Below, one piece after another: positions 38,478 through 50,116 of a stretch of DNA of 64,000 nt. A program made the position numbers and the translations under genes. Every line of letters begins with the position of its first letter. The stretch's first letter is position 1. Source of the DNA: Methylosinus sp. Ce-a6 (lineage in GTDB: Bacteria; Pseudomonadota; Alphaproteobacteria; Rhizobiales; Beijerinckiaceae); the NCBI RefSeq assembly GCF_009811655.1, contig NZ_BGJX01000002.1, forward strand, positions 1 through 64,000. The letters run 5' to 3'. The notes below the pieces were generated by a model. That model was not told where the DNA came from. It saw nothing but the letters and a program-made list of their open reading frames with translations, and ran no database searches.

Positions 38478-38815
38478 CGGCCATCCCCAGATCGTTGCAG
38501 CCACGCCTGTTTCCCGAGGTCGCGCCTGACGCTCGGGCCGACGGCGCGGAACCTCTCGCGAAAATGCAGCGGCGTCGGCTCCCCCGCCTCGCTCACCTCC
38601 ACCTCGACGAGATAGGCGTCGACAACGCGATTGGCGGCGACATCCGCCTTGCCCTTGGCGTCGAGCGCCGCCGCCTCGGCGTCGTCATAAGCAATTTTCG
38701 CGCGCGAAGAATCGCGCTCCCAGCCCTCGGACCCCAGAAACACGACGTCGCCTTCGGCGAGGTCGGAAGCCAGAAGGATTTTCGGCTGGATTTTCAAATC
38801 GGTGGGCCGGGTCAT
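38474..38815 (-). CDS. DUF2849 protein of the sulfite reductase operon
   Basis: This 113-residue protein (KIQPKILLASDLAEGDVVFLG, VANRVVDAYLVEVEVSEAGEPTPLHFRERFR) matches DUF2849, which in alphaproteobacteria stands next to cysI. Its biochemical role is not established; partner of sulfite reductase is inferred from context. ATG 38815 overlaps the ferredoxin stop and its TGA overlaps the cysI start. Confidence 0.9.
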
Positions 38816-39129
38816 GTCGGCTCCTTCACCAGAGTGAGCTTCAGCCCGTCGAGCTCGTCCGACCAGATGATCTGGCAGGAGAGCCGCGAAGTCTCGTGCA
38901 GAAAAGGCAGTTCGTCGAGCTTGTCGATCTCCTCCTCGCGCGGCGGCGCGACCTTGTCGGCCCATTCCGGATCGAGCACGATATGGCAGGCCGCGCAGGC
39001 GACCGCGCCGCCGCAGGTGCCTTCCATGCCCATTCCATAGTCGCGCAAAATCTCCATCAACCGCCAGCCTTCCACAGGCTCGAGTTCGTGGGTGACGCCT
39101 TCTGCGTCCTCGACACGGATCACGCTCAT
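38812..39129 (-). CDS. 2Fe-2S ferredoxin, first gene of the sulfate-assimilation operon
   Basis: The 105-residue protein has the adrenodoxin-type cluster motif CGGAVACAACHIV near residue 39 and the last ligand in LSCQII near 84. It should carry electrons to CysI. Position at the head of the operon and overlap with DUF2849 support that role; direct evidence is lacking. Start ATG 39129 is followed by SVIRVEDAEGVTHELEPVEG, a normal beginning for the family. Confidence 0.92.
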   Translation of the reverse strand: MSVIRVEDAEGVTHELEPVEGWRLMEILRDYGMGMEGTCGGAVACAACHIVLDPEWADKVAPPREEEIDKLDELPFLHETSRLSCQIIWSDELDGLKLTLVKEPT

Positions 39130-39277
39130 CCTTTTCTCCGAGCAGGCGCCTTCGCCGCCGTGGCGCCTTTCATTCGGCTGTCGGCCCTGCGCGAGCGTCT
39201 CGCGCGGGGCAATGCGGCCTCGCTGACCGCCGCTCGCAGCGACGACCGTCCAGAAAACCGCGATCCTTCGAAATTGC

Positions 39278-39311
39278 GCGACCTAAATATTCGAGGTCGC
39301 GAGAAAGTCAA
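39278..39311 (-). promoter_or_regulatory. Candidate promoter and operator of the cys operon
   Basis: On the minus strand TTGACT (39306-39311) and TATTTA (39284-39289) are 16 bp apart. A perfect 7-bp inverted repeat GCGACCT/AGGTCGC (39278-39300) covers the -10. This lies about 150 bases upstream of the ferredoxin gene. The rest of the 39130-39491 gap, which also precedes the rightward ParA-like pair, holds nothing else I can name. Confidence 0.45.
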
Positions 39312-39491
39312 TTCACTATACGGCGTCGCGTCTTCGCGATAAACTACAAACAGCCTGCGTGATATCGGCCGGCGAGGTTTCGATCGCGGCGACGCCGTCG
39401 AGAAAAGGCGAGGCGCGCGCAACGCATAAATGGTAAGGAATTTCTGTTCCTGCGGCCCAAGCTCGGGCACGAGCGATATAGGTGCTAAGCC

Positions 39492-40352
39492 ATGGCTCAA
39501 CGACCGACCAAAGACTCCAAGCAGAGTTCGACAGACTCCAAGCCGAGTTCGACGCGTGAAGAGCGGCCGCCGATCGCGCGGGAGCGGGAAAAGGCGCCCG
39601 CGCTCGCTCCTCAGAGAAGCCGGCCGACGCTCATTCTGGTCGGCGCCGACAAAGGCGGGGTGGGCAAAACCACGATCGCGCGCGTGCTGCTCGACTATCT
39701 CGCCGCCAATAATGTCTTGAGCCGGGCCTTCGACACGGAGACGCCGCGCGGCACGCTCTATCGCTTTCATCCCGAGCAGACGAGCGTCGTCGACCTCACC
39801 TCGACCTCGGACCAGATGAAGATCATCGATACTCTGGCGACGGCTCAGGTCAAGGTCAGCATCGTCGACGTTCGCGCCGGCGGGCTGGAGCCGGCCTTGC
39901 AGGCGTTGCAGGATACGGGCTTTCTCGATGCGGTGGCGGAGGGAGAGGTCGGCTTCATTCTGTTCCATGTGCTCGGATCGTCCATCGCTTCGCTCGACGA
40001 GATCGCAGAAGTCGCGCCCTATGTCGAGGACGCGGACTATTTCCTCGTGAAGAACCATGTCAACGACACCACCTTTTTCGAATGGGACCCTGTGACGCAC
40101 CGCAAATATTTCGAGAAAGTGGAGACGGCGGGCGAGATCACCATCCCCAAGCTCAATGAATTGTCCTATGAACAAGTGGAGATCGCCGGCGCGCCTTTCT
40201 CGACCTTCGTCGCCAATCGGACGGCGGAAGGAGAGCCGGCGGACCATTCCTTCGTCCTTCGTGGCTATGTCCGCACCTGGCAGAACAGGATCGCCGAGCA
40301 ATTCGATCGCATCCGTCTGCTGGATCGGATCGCCGGGAGGGACGGCGCATAG
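39492..40352 (+). CDS. ParA-like P-loop ATPase
   Basis: The 286-residue protein has a disordered, charged N-terminus (1-42) that contains a tandem repeat, DSKQSST/DSKPSST, made by a 21-bp duplication. The ATPase domain follows: deviant Walker A GADKGGVGKTT (near 53), AFDTETPRGTLYRF, and IVDVRAGGLEPAL as Walker B. The fold fits the ParA/MinD/MipZ group, which position DNA or protein complexes. There is no parB or conjugation gene nearby. It is followed by a second, related protein. Function unassigned. Confidence 0.8.
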   Translation: MAQRPTKDSKQSSTDSKPSSTREERPPIAREREKAPALAPQRSRPTLILVGADKGGVGKTTIARVLLDYLAANNVLSRAFDTETPRGTLYRFHPEQTSVVDLTSTSDQMKIIDTLATAQVKVSIVDVRAGGLEPALQALQDTGFLDAVAEGEVGFILFHVLGSSIASLDEIAEVAPYVEDADYFLVKNHVNDTTFFEWDPVTHRKYFEKVETAGEITIPKLNELSYEQVEIAGAPFSTFVANRTAEGEPADHSFVLRGYVRTWQNRIAEQFDRIRLLDRIAGRDGA

Positions 40353-40411
40353 CGCCGAAGTCGGGTGAACGGTCCGCGCGTGAGCCTCGGTCGGCGCCGA
40401 GAGAATGAGAA

Positions 40412-41125
40412 ATGAGTCGACGCACTCTCGTGTTCGTCGCCTGTTCCCCGCATCCGCGTTCGGGCGTTTCGACGACCGCCCGGCTGCTGACGGACTTCTA
40501 TCTCTCGCGCCGGGCCGAGGTCGAAGGATTCGACACCGATCCTCACGCACCGCGCTATCACGAATTGTTTCCGGATCGCACCCGCGTCATCGACACGGCC
40601 GACATAAGGGGCCAGATTTCCCTGTTCGATCGCCTGCTGGTCGATGACGGGATCCCCAAGATCGTCGACGTCTGGCAACGGTCCTATGACCGTTTCTTCA
40701 CGACAGTGAAGGACATCGGCTTCGTAGAGGAGGCGCATCTGCGCGGCGTCGAGCCGATCCTTCTCTTTCACGCGGACCAGTCCGATTCCTCGCTCGCCAG
40801 CGCGCGCGCTCTCTCGGCGGCATGGCGGGATCTTCCTATGGTGGTAGTGCAGAACGAGGGCGCCGCGCCCTTGGGACCCTATGCGCATGAGACGCTCGGC
40901 TATTATCCGTCGACGCGCAGATTCGTCGTCGGCCCACTGGATGGCGCCGTGGCGAAAATCCTGGAGCAGCCGAATCTGTCGCTGAGCCGCGTGATCGTCT
41001 CGCCGCCGCCGGAAATGTCGATCGTCATCCGCGCGGCGCTGAAGGCATGGATCACCCCGATCTTCATGCAATTCCGCAGCTTCGAGCTGCGGCACGAGCT
41101 CGACGGCGCACAATTCCTGAAATAG
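40412..41125 (+). CDS. ParA-like protein lacking the Walker A lysine
   Basis: The 237-residue protein resembles its neighbour: ACSPHPRSGVSTTARLLTDFYL occupies the Walker A position but has valine and serine where GK[ST] is expected, so nucleotide hydrolysis is probably lost. Other matched segments are EGFDTDPHAPRYHELFP and KIVDVWQRSYDRFF. It may be a regulatory partner of the first protein. Both lie on the plus strand and end at the bidirectional terminator before atpC. Confidence 0.75.
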   Translation: MSRRTLVFVACSPHPRSGVSTTARLLTDFYLSRRAEVEGFDTDPHAPRYHELFPDRTRVIDTADIRGQISLFDRLLVDDGIPKIVDVWQRSYDRFFTTVKDIGFVEEAHLRGVEPILLFHADQSDSSLASARALSAAWRDLPMVVVQNEGAAPLGPYAHETLGYYPSTRRFVVGPLDGAVAKILEQPNLSLSRVIVSPPPEMSIVIRAALKAWITPIFMQFRSFELRHELDGAQFLK

Positions 41126-41190
41126 GGCGACGCAGACGCATCCGTCTCGATCATATGACACGTCCGAGACTCGAGGCTTGAAAAAAGAAA

Positions 41191-41242
41191 CGAGCCTGAA
41201 GGCTTGCACCCGGAATGCGCGGGCCGCAAGCCTTCAGGCTCG
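41191..41242. terminator. Bidirectional rho-independent terminator
   Basis: A perfect 17-bp stem (41191-41207 with 41226-41242) closes an 18-base loop. On the minus strand it is followed by TTTCTTTTTT, a strong terminator for the atp operon; on the plus strand by CTTTTC, ending the ParA-like pair. It lies between the stops at 41125 and 41294. Confidence 0.92.
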
Positions 41243-41293
41243 CTTTTCACATCGGCTGACGAGCCCCGGAGATCGCTCTCCAGGCCCATGGCT

Positions 41294-41692
41294 TCACAGC
41301 CCCAGAGCGGCCTTCAGCTCCTGCAACTGACTGAGCTTCTCGGCGGCGAGGCGGCGCGCCTCATCCGTCTTGGCGTCGGCCACATCCTCGCTCGCGTCCT
41401 TGATGTCGGCGCCGATCTTGGCGGCGTCGAGCTCGGCGACCGGAATGGCGTATTCGGCCAGAATGGTGAAGCCGCCGAGGCCGACGTCGGCGAAGCCGCC
41501 GCGCACGAACAGCTTCTCTTTCTTGCCGGCCTCGTCGATCTCGACGACGCCGGGCTTCAGCACGGTCATCACCGGCGCATGGTCTTTGAGAACCGTGAAC
41601 AAGCCTTCGGCGCCCGGCGCGACGACGGCGTCCACCTCTCCCGAGAACAAGAGCTTCTCGGGAGAGACGAGTTCGAAGTGGAACGTGGCCAT
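41294..41692 (-). CDS. atpC: ATP synthase F1 epsilon subunit
   Basis: The 132-residue subunit starts [22 protein letters not shown] and has the beta-sandwich ([28 protein letters not shown]) and a C-terminal helical hairpin ([25 protein letters not shown]). It is part of the rotor and can brake hydrolysis. Last gene of the F1 operon, separated from atpD by 133 bases containing a 36-bp palindrome. Confidence 0.95.
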   Translation of the reverse strand: MATFHFELVSPEKLLFSGEVDAVVAPGAEGLFTVLKDHAPVMTVLKPGVVEIDEAGKKEKLFVRGGFADVGLGGFTILAEYAIPVAELDAAKIGADIKDASEDVADAKTDEARRLAAEKLSQLQELKAALGL

Positions 41693-41775
41693 GAAGGGCT
41701 CCGTCGTCTATGCGGGATTTCGGAAAAGCGGGAACCGGCTTTCCGATTAAAATCCTGCAAAACCAAAGGACTCTG

Positions 41776-41811
41776 AGTGGACATGCGTTGGCGCGCCAAC
41801 GCATGTCCACT
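41776..41811. repeat. Perfect 36-bp palindrome between atpD and atpC
   Basis: Bases 41776-41793 and 41794-41811 are exact reverse complements with no spacer, centred on GGCGCGCC. In the atp mRNA it would form a long hairpin about 15 bases after the atpD stop. It may lower readthrough into atpC or act as a processing or stability site. Confidence 0.9.
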
Positions 41812-41825
41812 TCAGTTATTGAGGA

Positions 41826-43286
<1,461 letters not shown>

Positions 43287-43291
43287 CTATG

Positions 43292-44173
43292 TCAGAGCGC
43301 CTCGGCGCCCGAGATGATCTCGATGAGTTCCTTGGTGATGATCGCCTGGCGCGAACGATTGTAGAGCGTCGTCTGCTTCTTGATCATGTCGCCGGCGTTG
43401 CGCGTGGCGTTGTCCATCGCGCTCATGCGCGCGCCCTGCTCGGAAGCGGCGTTCTCGAGCAATGCGCGGAAAATCTGCACCGATATATTGCGGGGCAGCA
43501 GCGTGGCCAGAATCTCGTCCTGGCCGGGCTCATATTCGTAAGAGGCCTGTGGGCCGCTCGCCGCCACATCATTCTCATTGGCCGGAATCTGCGCCGGGAT
43601 GAGCTGCAGCGCGGTCGGGATCTGCTGGATCACCGATTTGAACTGCGAGAAGAACAGCGTCGCCACATCGAACTCGCCGCTCTCGAAGAGCTCGATCACC
43701 TTGCGGCCGATGGCGTCACCCTGCTCGAAGCCGATCTGGCGCACGCCGCGCAGCTCGACCAGCTCGATGATGTTCTTCTCATAATTGCGCCGGAGCTGGT
43801 CATAGCCCTTCTTGCCGACGCAGAGAATCTTGACCGTCTTGCCCTGCCCCTGCAGACGCTGAATATGCTCGCGGGCGAGGCGGACGATAGAGGAGTTGAA
43901 GGCGCCGCACAGGCCGCGCTCTGCGGTGGCGACGATGAGCAGATGCGTCTCGTCGCGGCCATTGCCGGAGAGCAGCAGCGGCGCGCCGGAAGAGACGCCG
44001 CCGGCGAGATTGACGAGCACCTTCTCGATGCGCTGCGCATAGGGACGCGCCGCCTCGGCGGCGGCCTGCGCGCGGCGCAGCTTGGCGGCCGCGACCATCT
44101 GCATGGCCTTGGTGATCTTCTGCGTCGCCTTGACGGAAGATATGCGGTTTCGAAGATCCTTCAACGAAGGCAT
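43292..44173 (-). CDS. atpG: ATP synthase F1 gamma subunit
   Basis: The 293-residue central stalk subunit begins [35 protein letters not shown], the N-terminal helix of the coiled coil, and ends with [43 protein letters not shown], the C-terminal helix. The middle Rossmann-like domain shows [12 protein letters not shown]. It is 153 bases downstream of atpA, with a repeat in between. Confidence 0.97.
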   Translation of the reverse strand: MPSLKDLRNRISSVKATQKITKAMQMVAAAKLRRAQAAAEAARPYAQRIEKVLVNLAGGVSSGAPLLLSGNGRDETHLLIVATAERGLCGAFNSSIVRLAREHIQRLQGQGKTVKILCVGKKGYDQLRRNYEKNIIELVELRGVRQIGFEQGDAIGRKVIELFESGEFDVATLFFSQFKSVIQQIPTALQLIPAQIPANENDVAASGPQASYEYEPGQDEILATLLPRNISVQIFRALLENAASEQGARMSAMDNATRNAGDMIKKQTTLYNRSRQAIITKELIEIISGAEAL

Positions 44174-44210
44174 GAGAGAACCCGTCTCATTCTGACCAGA
44201 ACCGCGCCGC

Positions 44211-44293
44211 CGTCATCGCGAGGAGCGGAGCGACGAAGCGAGCCAGAGCCGCGGGGCGGCTCCTGGATTGCTTCGCTTCGCTCGCAATGACGG
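44211..44293. repeat. Dispersed palindromic repeat between atpA and atpG
   Basis: The segment CGTCATCGCGAGGAGCGGAG ... CAGAGCCGCGGGGCGGCTCC ... CGCTCGCAATGACGG is a long imperfect inverted repeat. A second copy lies at 47735-47803 after mtnP, sharing the core CCAGAGCCGCGGGGCGGCTC and GGATTGCTTCG. It would fold in the atp mRNA. Confidence 0.8.
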
Positions 44294-44326
44294 AGGCATT
44301 GTTTCTGGTCCTCGAGGTTTGCGCGC

Positions 44327-45855
<1,529 letters not shown>

Positions 45856-45856
<1 letters not shown>

Positions 45857-46419
45857 CAGCCGACCTCTTTCATGCGTGTTCGAATGGAATTGAGCTTGGT
45901 CTTCAGCGATGCGTCGAGCATTCGCGAGCCGATTTTGACGACGAGACCGCCGATGATCGCCGGATCGACCTTCACTGCGAGATCGATCGACTTGCCGCCG
46001 GCGACGCCGGCCACGGCCTCGCGCAGCGCGCGGTCGTGATGCGGCGCGAGCGGCGCGGCCACGGTGACGTCGGCGCGCACGATGCCCTTGGCCGCGTCAT
46101 GCAGCTTGCCATAGGCGGCGATGATGGCGGGGAGAGCGAAGAGGCGACGTTTCGTCGCGACGAGCTTGACGAAATTGGCGGCGACGCCAGTGACGCCGGC
46201 GGCGTCGAGAATGGGGCCGAGCGCCTTGATCTGCTCTTCGGCGGAGAAGACCGGGCTCTTGACGAGACGCTCCAGGTCCTTGCTCTCCTCGATCAGCGCG
46301 GCGAAGCCCCGCAGCGCCGTTGCGACCTCTTCCGTGGAGCCTTTCTCCACCGCGAGATCATAAAGTGCCGAGGCGTATCGCCCCGCTACTCCGGATAGAT
46401 CGTCTCCGCCTGAAGCCAC
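45856..46419 (-). CDS. atpH: ATP synthase F1 delta subunit
   Basis: The 187-residue subunit has [18 protein letters not shown] at the start, [26 protein letters not shown] in the middle, and [31 protein letters not shown] at the end, as in the family. It links F1 to the F0 stator. It opens the operon atpHAGDC; the F0 genes are not here, as usual in alphaproteobacteria. The 46420-46806 gap upstream must hold the operon promoter and that of mtnP, but no convincing boxes stand out. Confidence 0.96.
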
Positions 46420-46806
46420 TTGCGTATCGCTCTCGGATCGCCGTCACTCGAGGCGCCTCGCGCGCAACGCAGATCAGCGTGCGACGAAATCCGCAATGGC
46501 CTCGAACAACGTGTATTGTCGGGGGAAGGAGCCGAGGGCGACGCCCCAGCTCCAAGGCGATCGTCCCCTAACACAGCACATTTTGCGGCGCAACCCTGCG
46601 AAGGCTGCGACGAGGGCAGTTTCGATCGATCGCCCAAAAAAGCGTCACATTCGTCTCGGCGCGCCGAGAGCGCCGTCTTCGCCTTTGACTTCTCTGATTT
46701 TTTTGAACGTTCCCGCTTCTGTCCGCTGCGGCGCGCGCGGCGTCCCGACTTGCGCTCGCCGCCGGCGCGTGGCAGTGCGAAACGAAGCGTTATTCGGAGA
46801 ATTCGC

Positions 46807-47685
46807 ATGGTTCGCGCGGTGGTCGGCATCATCGGAGGATCGGGCGTCTATCATCTGCCCGGCTTGCAGGATCTTCGCGAGGAGCGCGTGTCGACCCCTT
46901 GGGGCGATCCTTCGGACGCGCTGCATTTCGGCCGCATCGGCGAGACCGAGGTTATTTTTTTGCCGCGTCACGGACGCGGACATGTGTTCTCGCCCTCGGG
47001 CATAAATTATCGCGCCAATATCTATGCGCTCAAACAGGCCGGCGTCACCGATCTCGTCTCCGTCTCGGCCTGCGGCTCGTTCAAATCGGAGCTCTATCCG
47101 GGCCTCTTCGTGCTGCCGGATCAATTCGTCGACCGCACGTTCGGGCGGCAATCCACCTTCTTCGGCAATGGCTGCGTCGCGCATGTGTCGATGGCGCATC
47201 CGGTCGCGCCGCTGCTCGCCGAACGCATCGCCGCCGCGGCGAGAGCGGAGAATATCGAGCATTCCGTCGGCGGAACCTATGTCTGCATGGAAGGCCCGCA
47301 ATTCTCGTCCTACGCGGAGTCGCTCACCTACAAGGGCGCCGGCTATGACGTGATCGGCATGACGGCGATGCCGGAGGCCAAGCTCGCGCGCGAAGCGGAG
47401 CTCTCCTATGCGACGATCGCCATGGTCACAGATTTCGACTGCTGGCATCCCGAGCACGACAATGTCGACGTCGCCGCCGTCATCCAAGTGGTGCGCTCCA
47501 ACGCCGACAAGGCGAGCCGCCTGCTCGCGCGCCTGCTCGCCGATTTCCCGCAGGAGCACGAGCCCTGCCCCATCGGCTCCGACCGCGCCCTCGACAACGC
47601 CATTCTGACGGCGCCGGGCGCGCGCGATGCGGAGCTCATGAAGAAGCTCGGCGTCATCGTCGAGCGGGTGAGCGCGGCCGCGTGA
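46807..47685 (+). CDS. mtnP: S-methyl-5'-thioadenosine phosphorylase
   Basis: The 292-residue enzyme splits methylthioadenosine, a by-product of polyamine or homoserine lactone synthesis, into adenine and methylthioribose phosphate. Motifs: GIIGGSGVYHLPGL (phosphate site), PRHGRGHVFSPSGINYRANI, GGTYVCMEGPQFSS and GMTAMPEAKLAREAELSY. ATG 46807 follows CGGAGAA; longer frames upstream are spurious. The adenine released can be recycled by Apt, encoded 2 kb downstream. Confidence 0.95.
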   Translation: MVRAVVGIIGGSGVYHLPGLQDLREERVSTPWGDPSDALHFGRIGETEVIFLPRHGRGHVFSPSGINYRANIYALKQAGVTDLVSVSACGSFKSELYPGLFVLPDQFVDRTFGRQSTFFGNGCVAHVSMAHPVAPLLAERIAAAARAENIEHSVGGTYVCMEGPQFSSYAESLTYKGAGYDVIGMTAMPEAKLAREAELSYATIAMVTDFDCWHPEHDNVDVAAVIQVVRSNADKASRLLARLLADFPQEHEPCPIGSDRALDNAILTAPGARDAELMKKLGVIVERVSAAA

Positions 47686-47734
47686 CTTTCGGCGAATAGA
47701 TTTCGAGCGATCGCGTCTAGAGAGCCGCGAGCAT

Positions 47735-47803
47735 AGCGAAACGATCCAGAGCCGCGGGGCGGCTCCTGGATTGCTTCGTCGCTGCGCTCCTCGCAAAGAC
47801 GGC
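47735..47803. repeat. Dispersed palindromic repeat after mtnP
   Basis: It shares the core CCAGAGCCGCGGGGCGGCTC and the GGATTGCTTCG arm with the copy at 44211-44293. It lies between the stop of mtnP and the convergent gene at 47831, a usual place for such units. A degenerate copy may occur near 54541-54590. Confidence 0.75.
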
Positions 47804-47830
47804 TTTGCCGCGAGCGTGATGCGCGAAGCG

Positions 47831-48487
47831 TCACTCGCCGCAATTCTCCAGCCACACATCCGCGAGCCCGCGCTTTTCGCAGAGGCCGGCGAGATATTTC
47901 TCGATGCGGCGCATGCGCTCGGCGTCGGCCGGGGCGCCCGGCGCATCGTCCTTGGAACGATCGACGGTCGCGACGAGCGAGAGAAATTCGTCGTCGTCGA
48001 GATCGGCGAGCGGCTTGCCGAACCATTTGCGCGCCGCCTCGCCCCATCCGTTCGCATCGATGAAGGCGGCGAGCTGCGCGCTCTTGGAAGTCAGCGGGCC
48101 GACGGCGAATTGCGCGATGAGCGTCTCGCGGATCTTGCCGAAGCCCGGCTTGAAATCCGCGAAATAGAGTTTCTTCGCCACCGATTGCGCGACAGTGGTG
48201 GCGAGCGGCGCGCTCCAATCGACGCCGCCACGCGTCCAGAAGCCGGGATCCCGCACTTTCAGCAGCGTCTCGATCCGCTCCCGCGAAAATCCGGGCGGCA
48301 GCTTCGCGCCATGCTCGGTCTCCGCCTCATAGCGCGCGAACAGCGCCGGCGTGGCGACGCGGGCGAGCGCCACGGAGACCGCCTCATATCCGATGACGCC
48401 GGCGAGCGCCGCCCCCGCGAAGGCGGCCAGCGCCGAGCCTGCGGTCGCCGCCCCGAAAGCCCGCGCCCTTCGTCTTGCATCCAACAT
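47831..48487 (-). CDS. GT51-like transglycosylase-domain protein, copy 1
   Basis: The 218-residue protein has one N-terminal membrane anchor (FGAATAGSALAAFAGAALAGVIGYEAVSV) and a periplasmic domain that recalls peptidoglycan glycosyltransferases (GT51): KVRDPGFWTRGGVDWSAP matches EDxxFxxHxGxD, and TVAQSVAKKLYF matches TITQQLxKNLF. The first catalytic glutamate is replaced by arginine (VRD for VED), and GGST is lost. IRETLIAQF keeps a glutamate of motif 3. It is a tandem paralogue of the next gene. Enzymatic activity is doubtful. Confidence 0.75.
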   Translation of the reverse strand: MLDARRRARAFGAATAGSALAAFAGAALAGVIGYEAVSVALARVATPALFARYEAETEHGAKLPPGFSRERIETLLKVRDPGFWTRGGVDWSAPLATTVAQSVAKKLYFADFKPGFGKIRETLIAQFAVGPLTSKSAQLAAFIDANGWGEAARKWFGKPLADLDDDEFLSLVATVDRSKDDAPGAPADAERMRRIEKYLAGLCEKRGLADVWLENCGE

Positions 48488-48665
48488 CCGCGACTCCCGC
48501 CGAAACTTCCCGCGCCCGCGAGACTTACGGCGAAAATGGGCGAGGGCTCGACGAGGCCGTGGCCGAGTCGCGGCCGCAACCGGTGTCTTTGTGGCGATCG
48601 GAAGGCCGGGCGGCCTTCGAAGGCGGCCGCGGCCGAGATGAAGGCGAAGGCGCAAAGAACGCGCG

Positions 48666-49298
48666 TCAATCCTTGCAGCCCTCGAGCCACACATCGGCGA
48701 AGCCCTGCCTCTGGCAGAGCCCGGCGAGATATTTCTCGATGCGGCGCACACGCTCGGCGTTGGCCTGCGTGCCCGGCGCGTAATCATTGGGACTATTGTT
48801 CGTCGCGACCAGCGAGAGAAATTCTTCGTCGCCGAGCTCCGCGAGCGGCTTGCCGAACCATTTGCGCGAGGCGCCGTCGAATCCATTCACATCGATGAAA
48901 GCGGCGAGCTGCGCATTCTTGGAGGTCAGCGGCCCCACCGCGAATTGCGCGATCAGCGTCTGGCGGATCTTCGCGAAGCCCGGCTTGAAATCCTCGAAAT
49001 AGAGCCTCTTGACGATCGATTGCGTGACCGTGGTGGCGAGGGGCGCGCTCCAATCGACGCCGCCATGCGTCCAGAAGCTCGGATCCTGCACTTTGAGCAA
49101 CGTCTCGATCCGCTCGCCAGAGAGCCCCGCGGGCGGCTTCGCCCCATTGTCGGTCTCCGCTTCGTAGCGCGCGAAGATTTCCGGCGTCGCCGCGCGGGCG
49201 AGCGCGACGGAGACGGCCTCATAGCCGACGAAGCCGAGCAGCGCGACGGCCGCGGCCGCCGCGAGGAGCTTGAAAATTGTGCTTTTCGAATCGGCCAT
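48666..49298 (-). CDS. GT51-like transglycosylase-domain protein, copy 2
   Basis: ATG 49298 follows AAGGAG by 8 bases. The 210-residue protein is about two-thirds identical by eye to copy 1, with one anchor (FKLLAAAAAVALLGFVGYEA) and KVQDPSFWTHGGVDWSAP, TVTQSIVKRLYF and IRQTLIAQF. Here both likely catalytic glutamates are replaced (VQD and IRQ). Both copies end with a conserved tail of two cysteines (YLAGLCQRQGFADVWLEGC). Possibly a noncatalytic murein-binding or regulatory protein. Confidence 0.75.
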   Translation of the reverse strand: MADSKSTIFKLLAAAAAVALLGFVGYEAVSVALARAATPEIFARYEAETDNGAKPPAGLSGERIETLLKVQDPSFWTHGGVDWSAPLATTVTQSIVKRLYFEDFKPGFAKIRQTLIAQFAVGPLTSKNAQLAAFIDVNGFDGASRKWFGKPLAELGDEEFLSLVATNNSPNDYAPGTQANAERVRRIEKYLAGLCQRQGFADVWLEGCKD

Positions 49299-49474
49299 AT
49301 GCATATCTCCTTTCAAAAACTTGAACATCCTGACCTTTACAGTGAAAATGGGCCGCGTCCCGACGACGGCGCGGCCGCAATGCGGCGGGCGCGGCGCCGG
49401 GCGGCCGAGATGTCTTTCCGCCGAGAATGAGCTATGAGACGCCGAGCACAACAAATTCCGACGAGATTTAAAAC

Positions 49475-50002
49475 ATGACCCTCGCCTCCACGATCCGCAC
49501 GATTCCCGACTATCCGAAGAAGGGGATCATGTTCCGCGACATCACCACCCTGCTCGGCGACGCCAGGGCGTTCCGCCGCGCGGTGGACGAGCTGGTGCAG
49601 CCCTGGGCCGGCACCAAGATCGACAAAGTGGCGGGAATGGAGGCGCGCGGCTTCATTCTGGGCGGCGCCGTGGCGCATCAATTGTCGGCCGGCTTCGTGC
49701 CGGTGCGCAAGAAAGGCAAGCTGCCGCACACGACCGTCTCCATCGCCTATTCGCTGGAATATGGCGTGGACGAGATGGAGGTGCACGAGGACGCCGTGGC
49801 AAAGGGCGAGCGGGTGATTCTCGTCGACGATCTCATCGCCACGGGCGGCACGGCGGAAGGCGCGGTGAAGCTGTTGCAGAAAATCGGCGCGGAAGTCGTC
49901 GCCGCCTGTTTCGTGATCGACCTGCCGGAGCTCGGCGGCGCGCGGAAGATCGAATCGCTCGGCGTGCCGGTGCGCCGGCTCGTCTCGTTCGAGGGCCATT
50001 GA
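49475..50002 (+). CDS. apt: Adenine phosphoribosyltransferase
   Basis: The 175-residue enzyme makes AMP from adenine and PRPP. It has the start [55 protein letters not shown] and the PRPP loop [21 protein letters not shown]. Length is normal. It fits salvage of adenine produced by MtnP. Confidence 0.97.
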   Translation: MTLASTIRTIPDYPKKGIMFRDITTLLGDARAFRRAVDELVQPWAGTKIDKVAGMEARGFILGGAVAHQLSAGFVPVRKKGKLPHTTVSIAYSLEYGVDEMEVHEDAVAKGERVILVDDLIATGGTAEGAVKLLQKIGAEVVAACFVIDLPELGGARKIESLGVPVRRLVSFEGH

Positions 50003-50116
50003 TTTTACGAGGGCCATCGATTTCGTCGGCCGGAGCGCTTTTTGTCGCGCCTCGGCCCTTCCTTCGCCAAGATCGCGTTCGGTAATGCGTATTTAGAAGA
50101 ATCGGTAACGGCCGCC

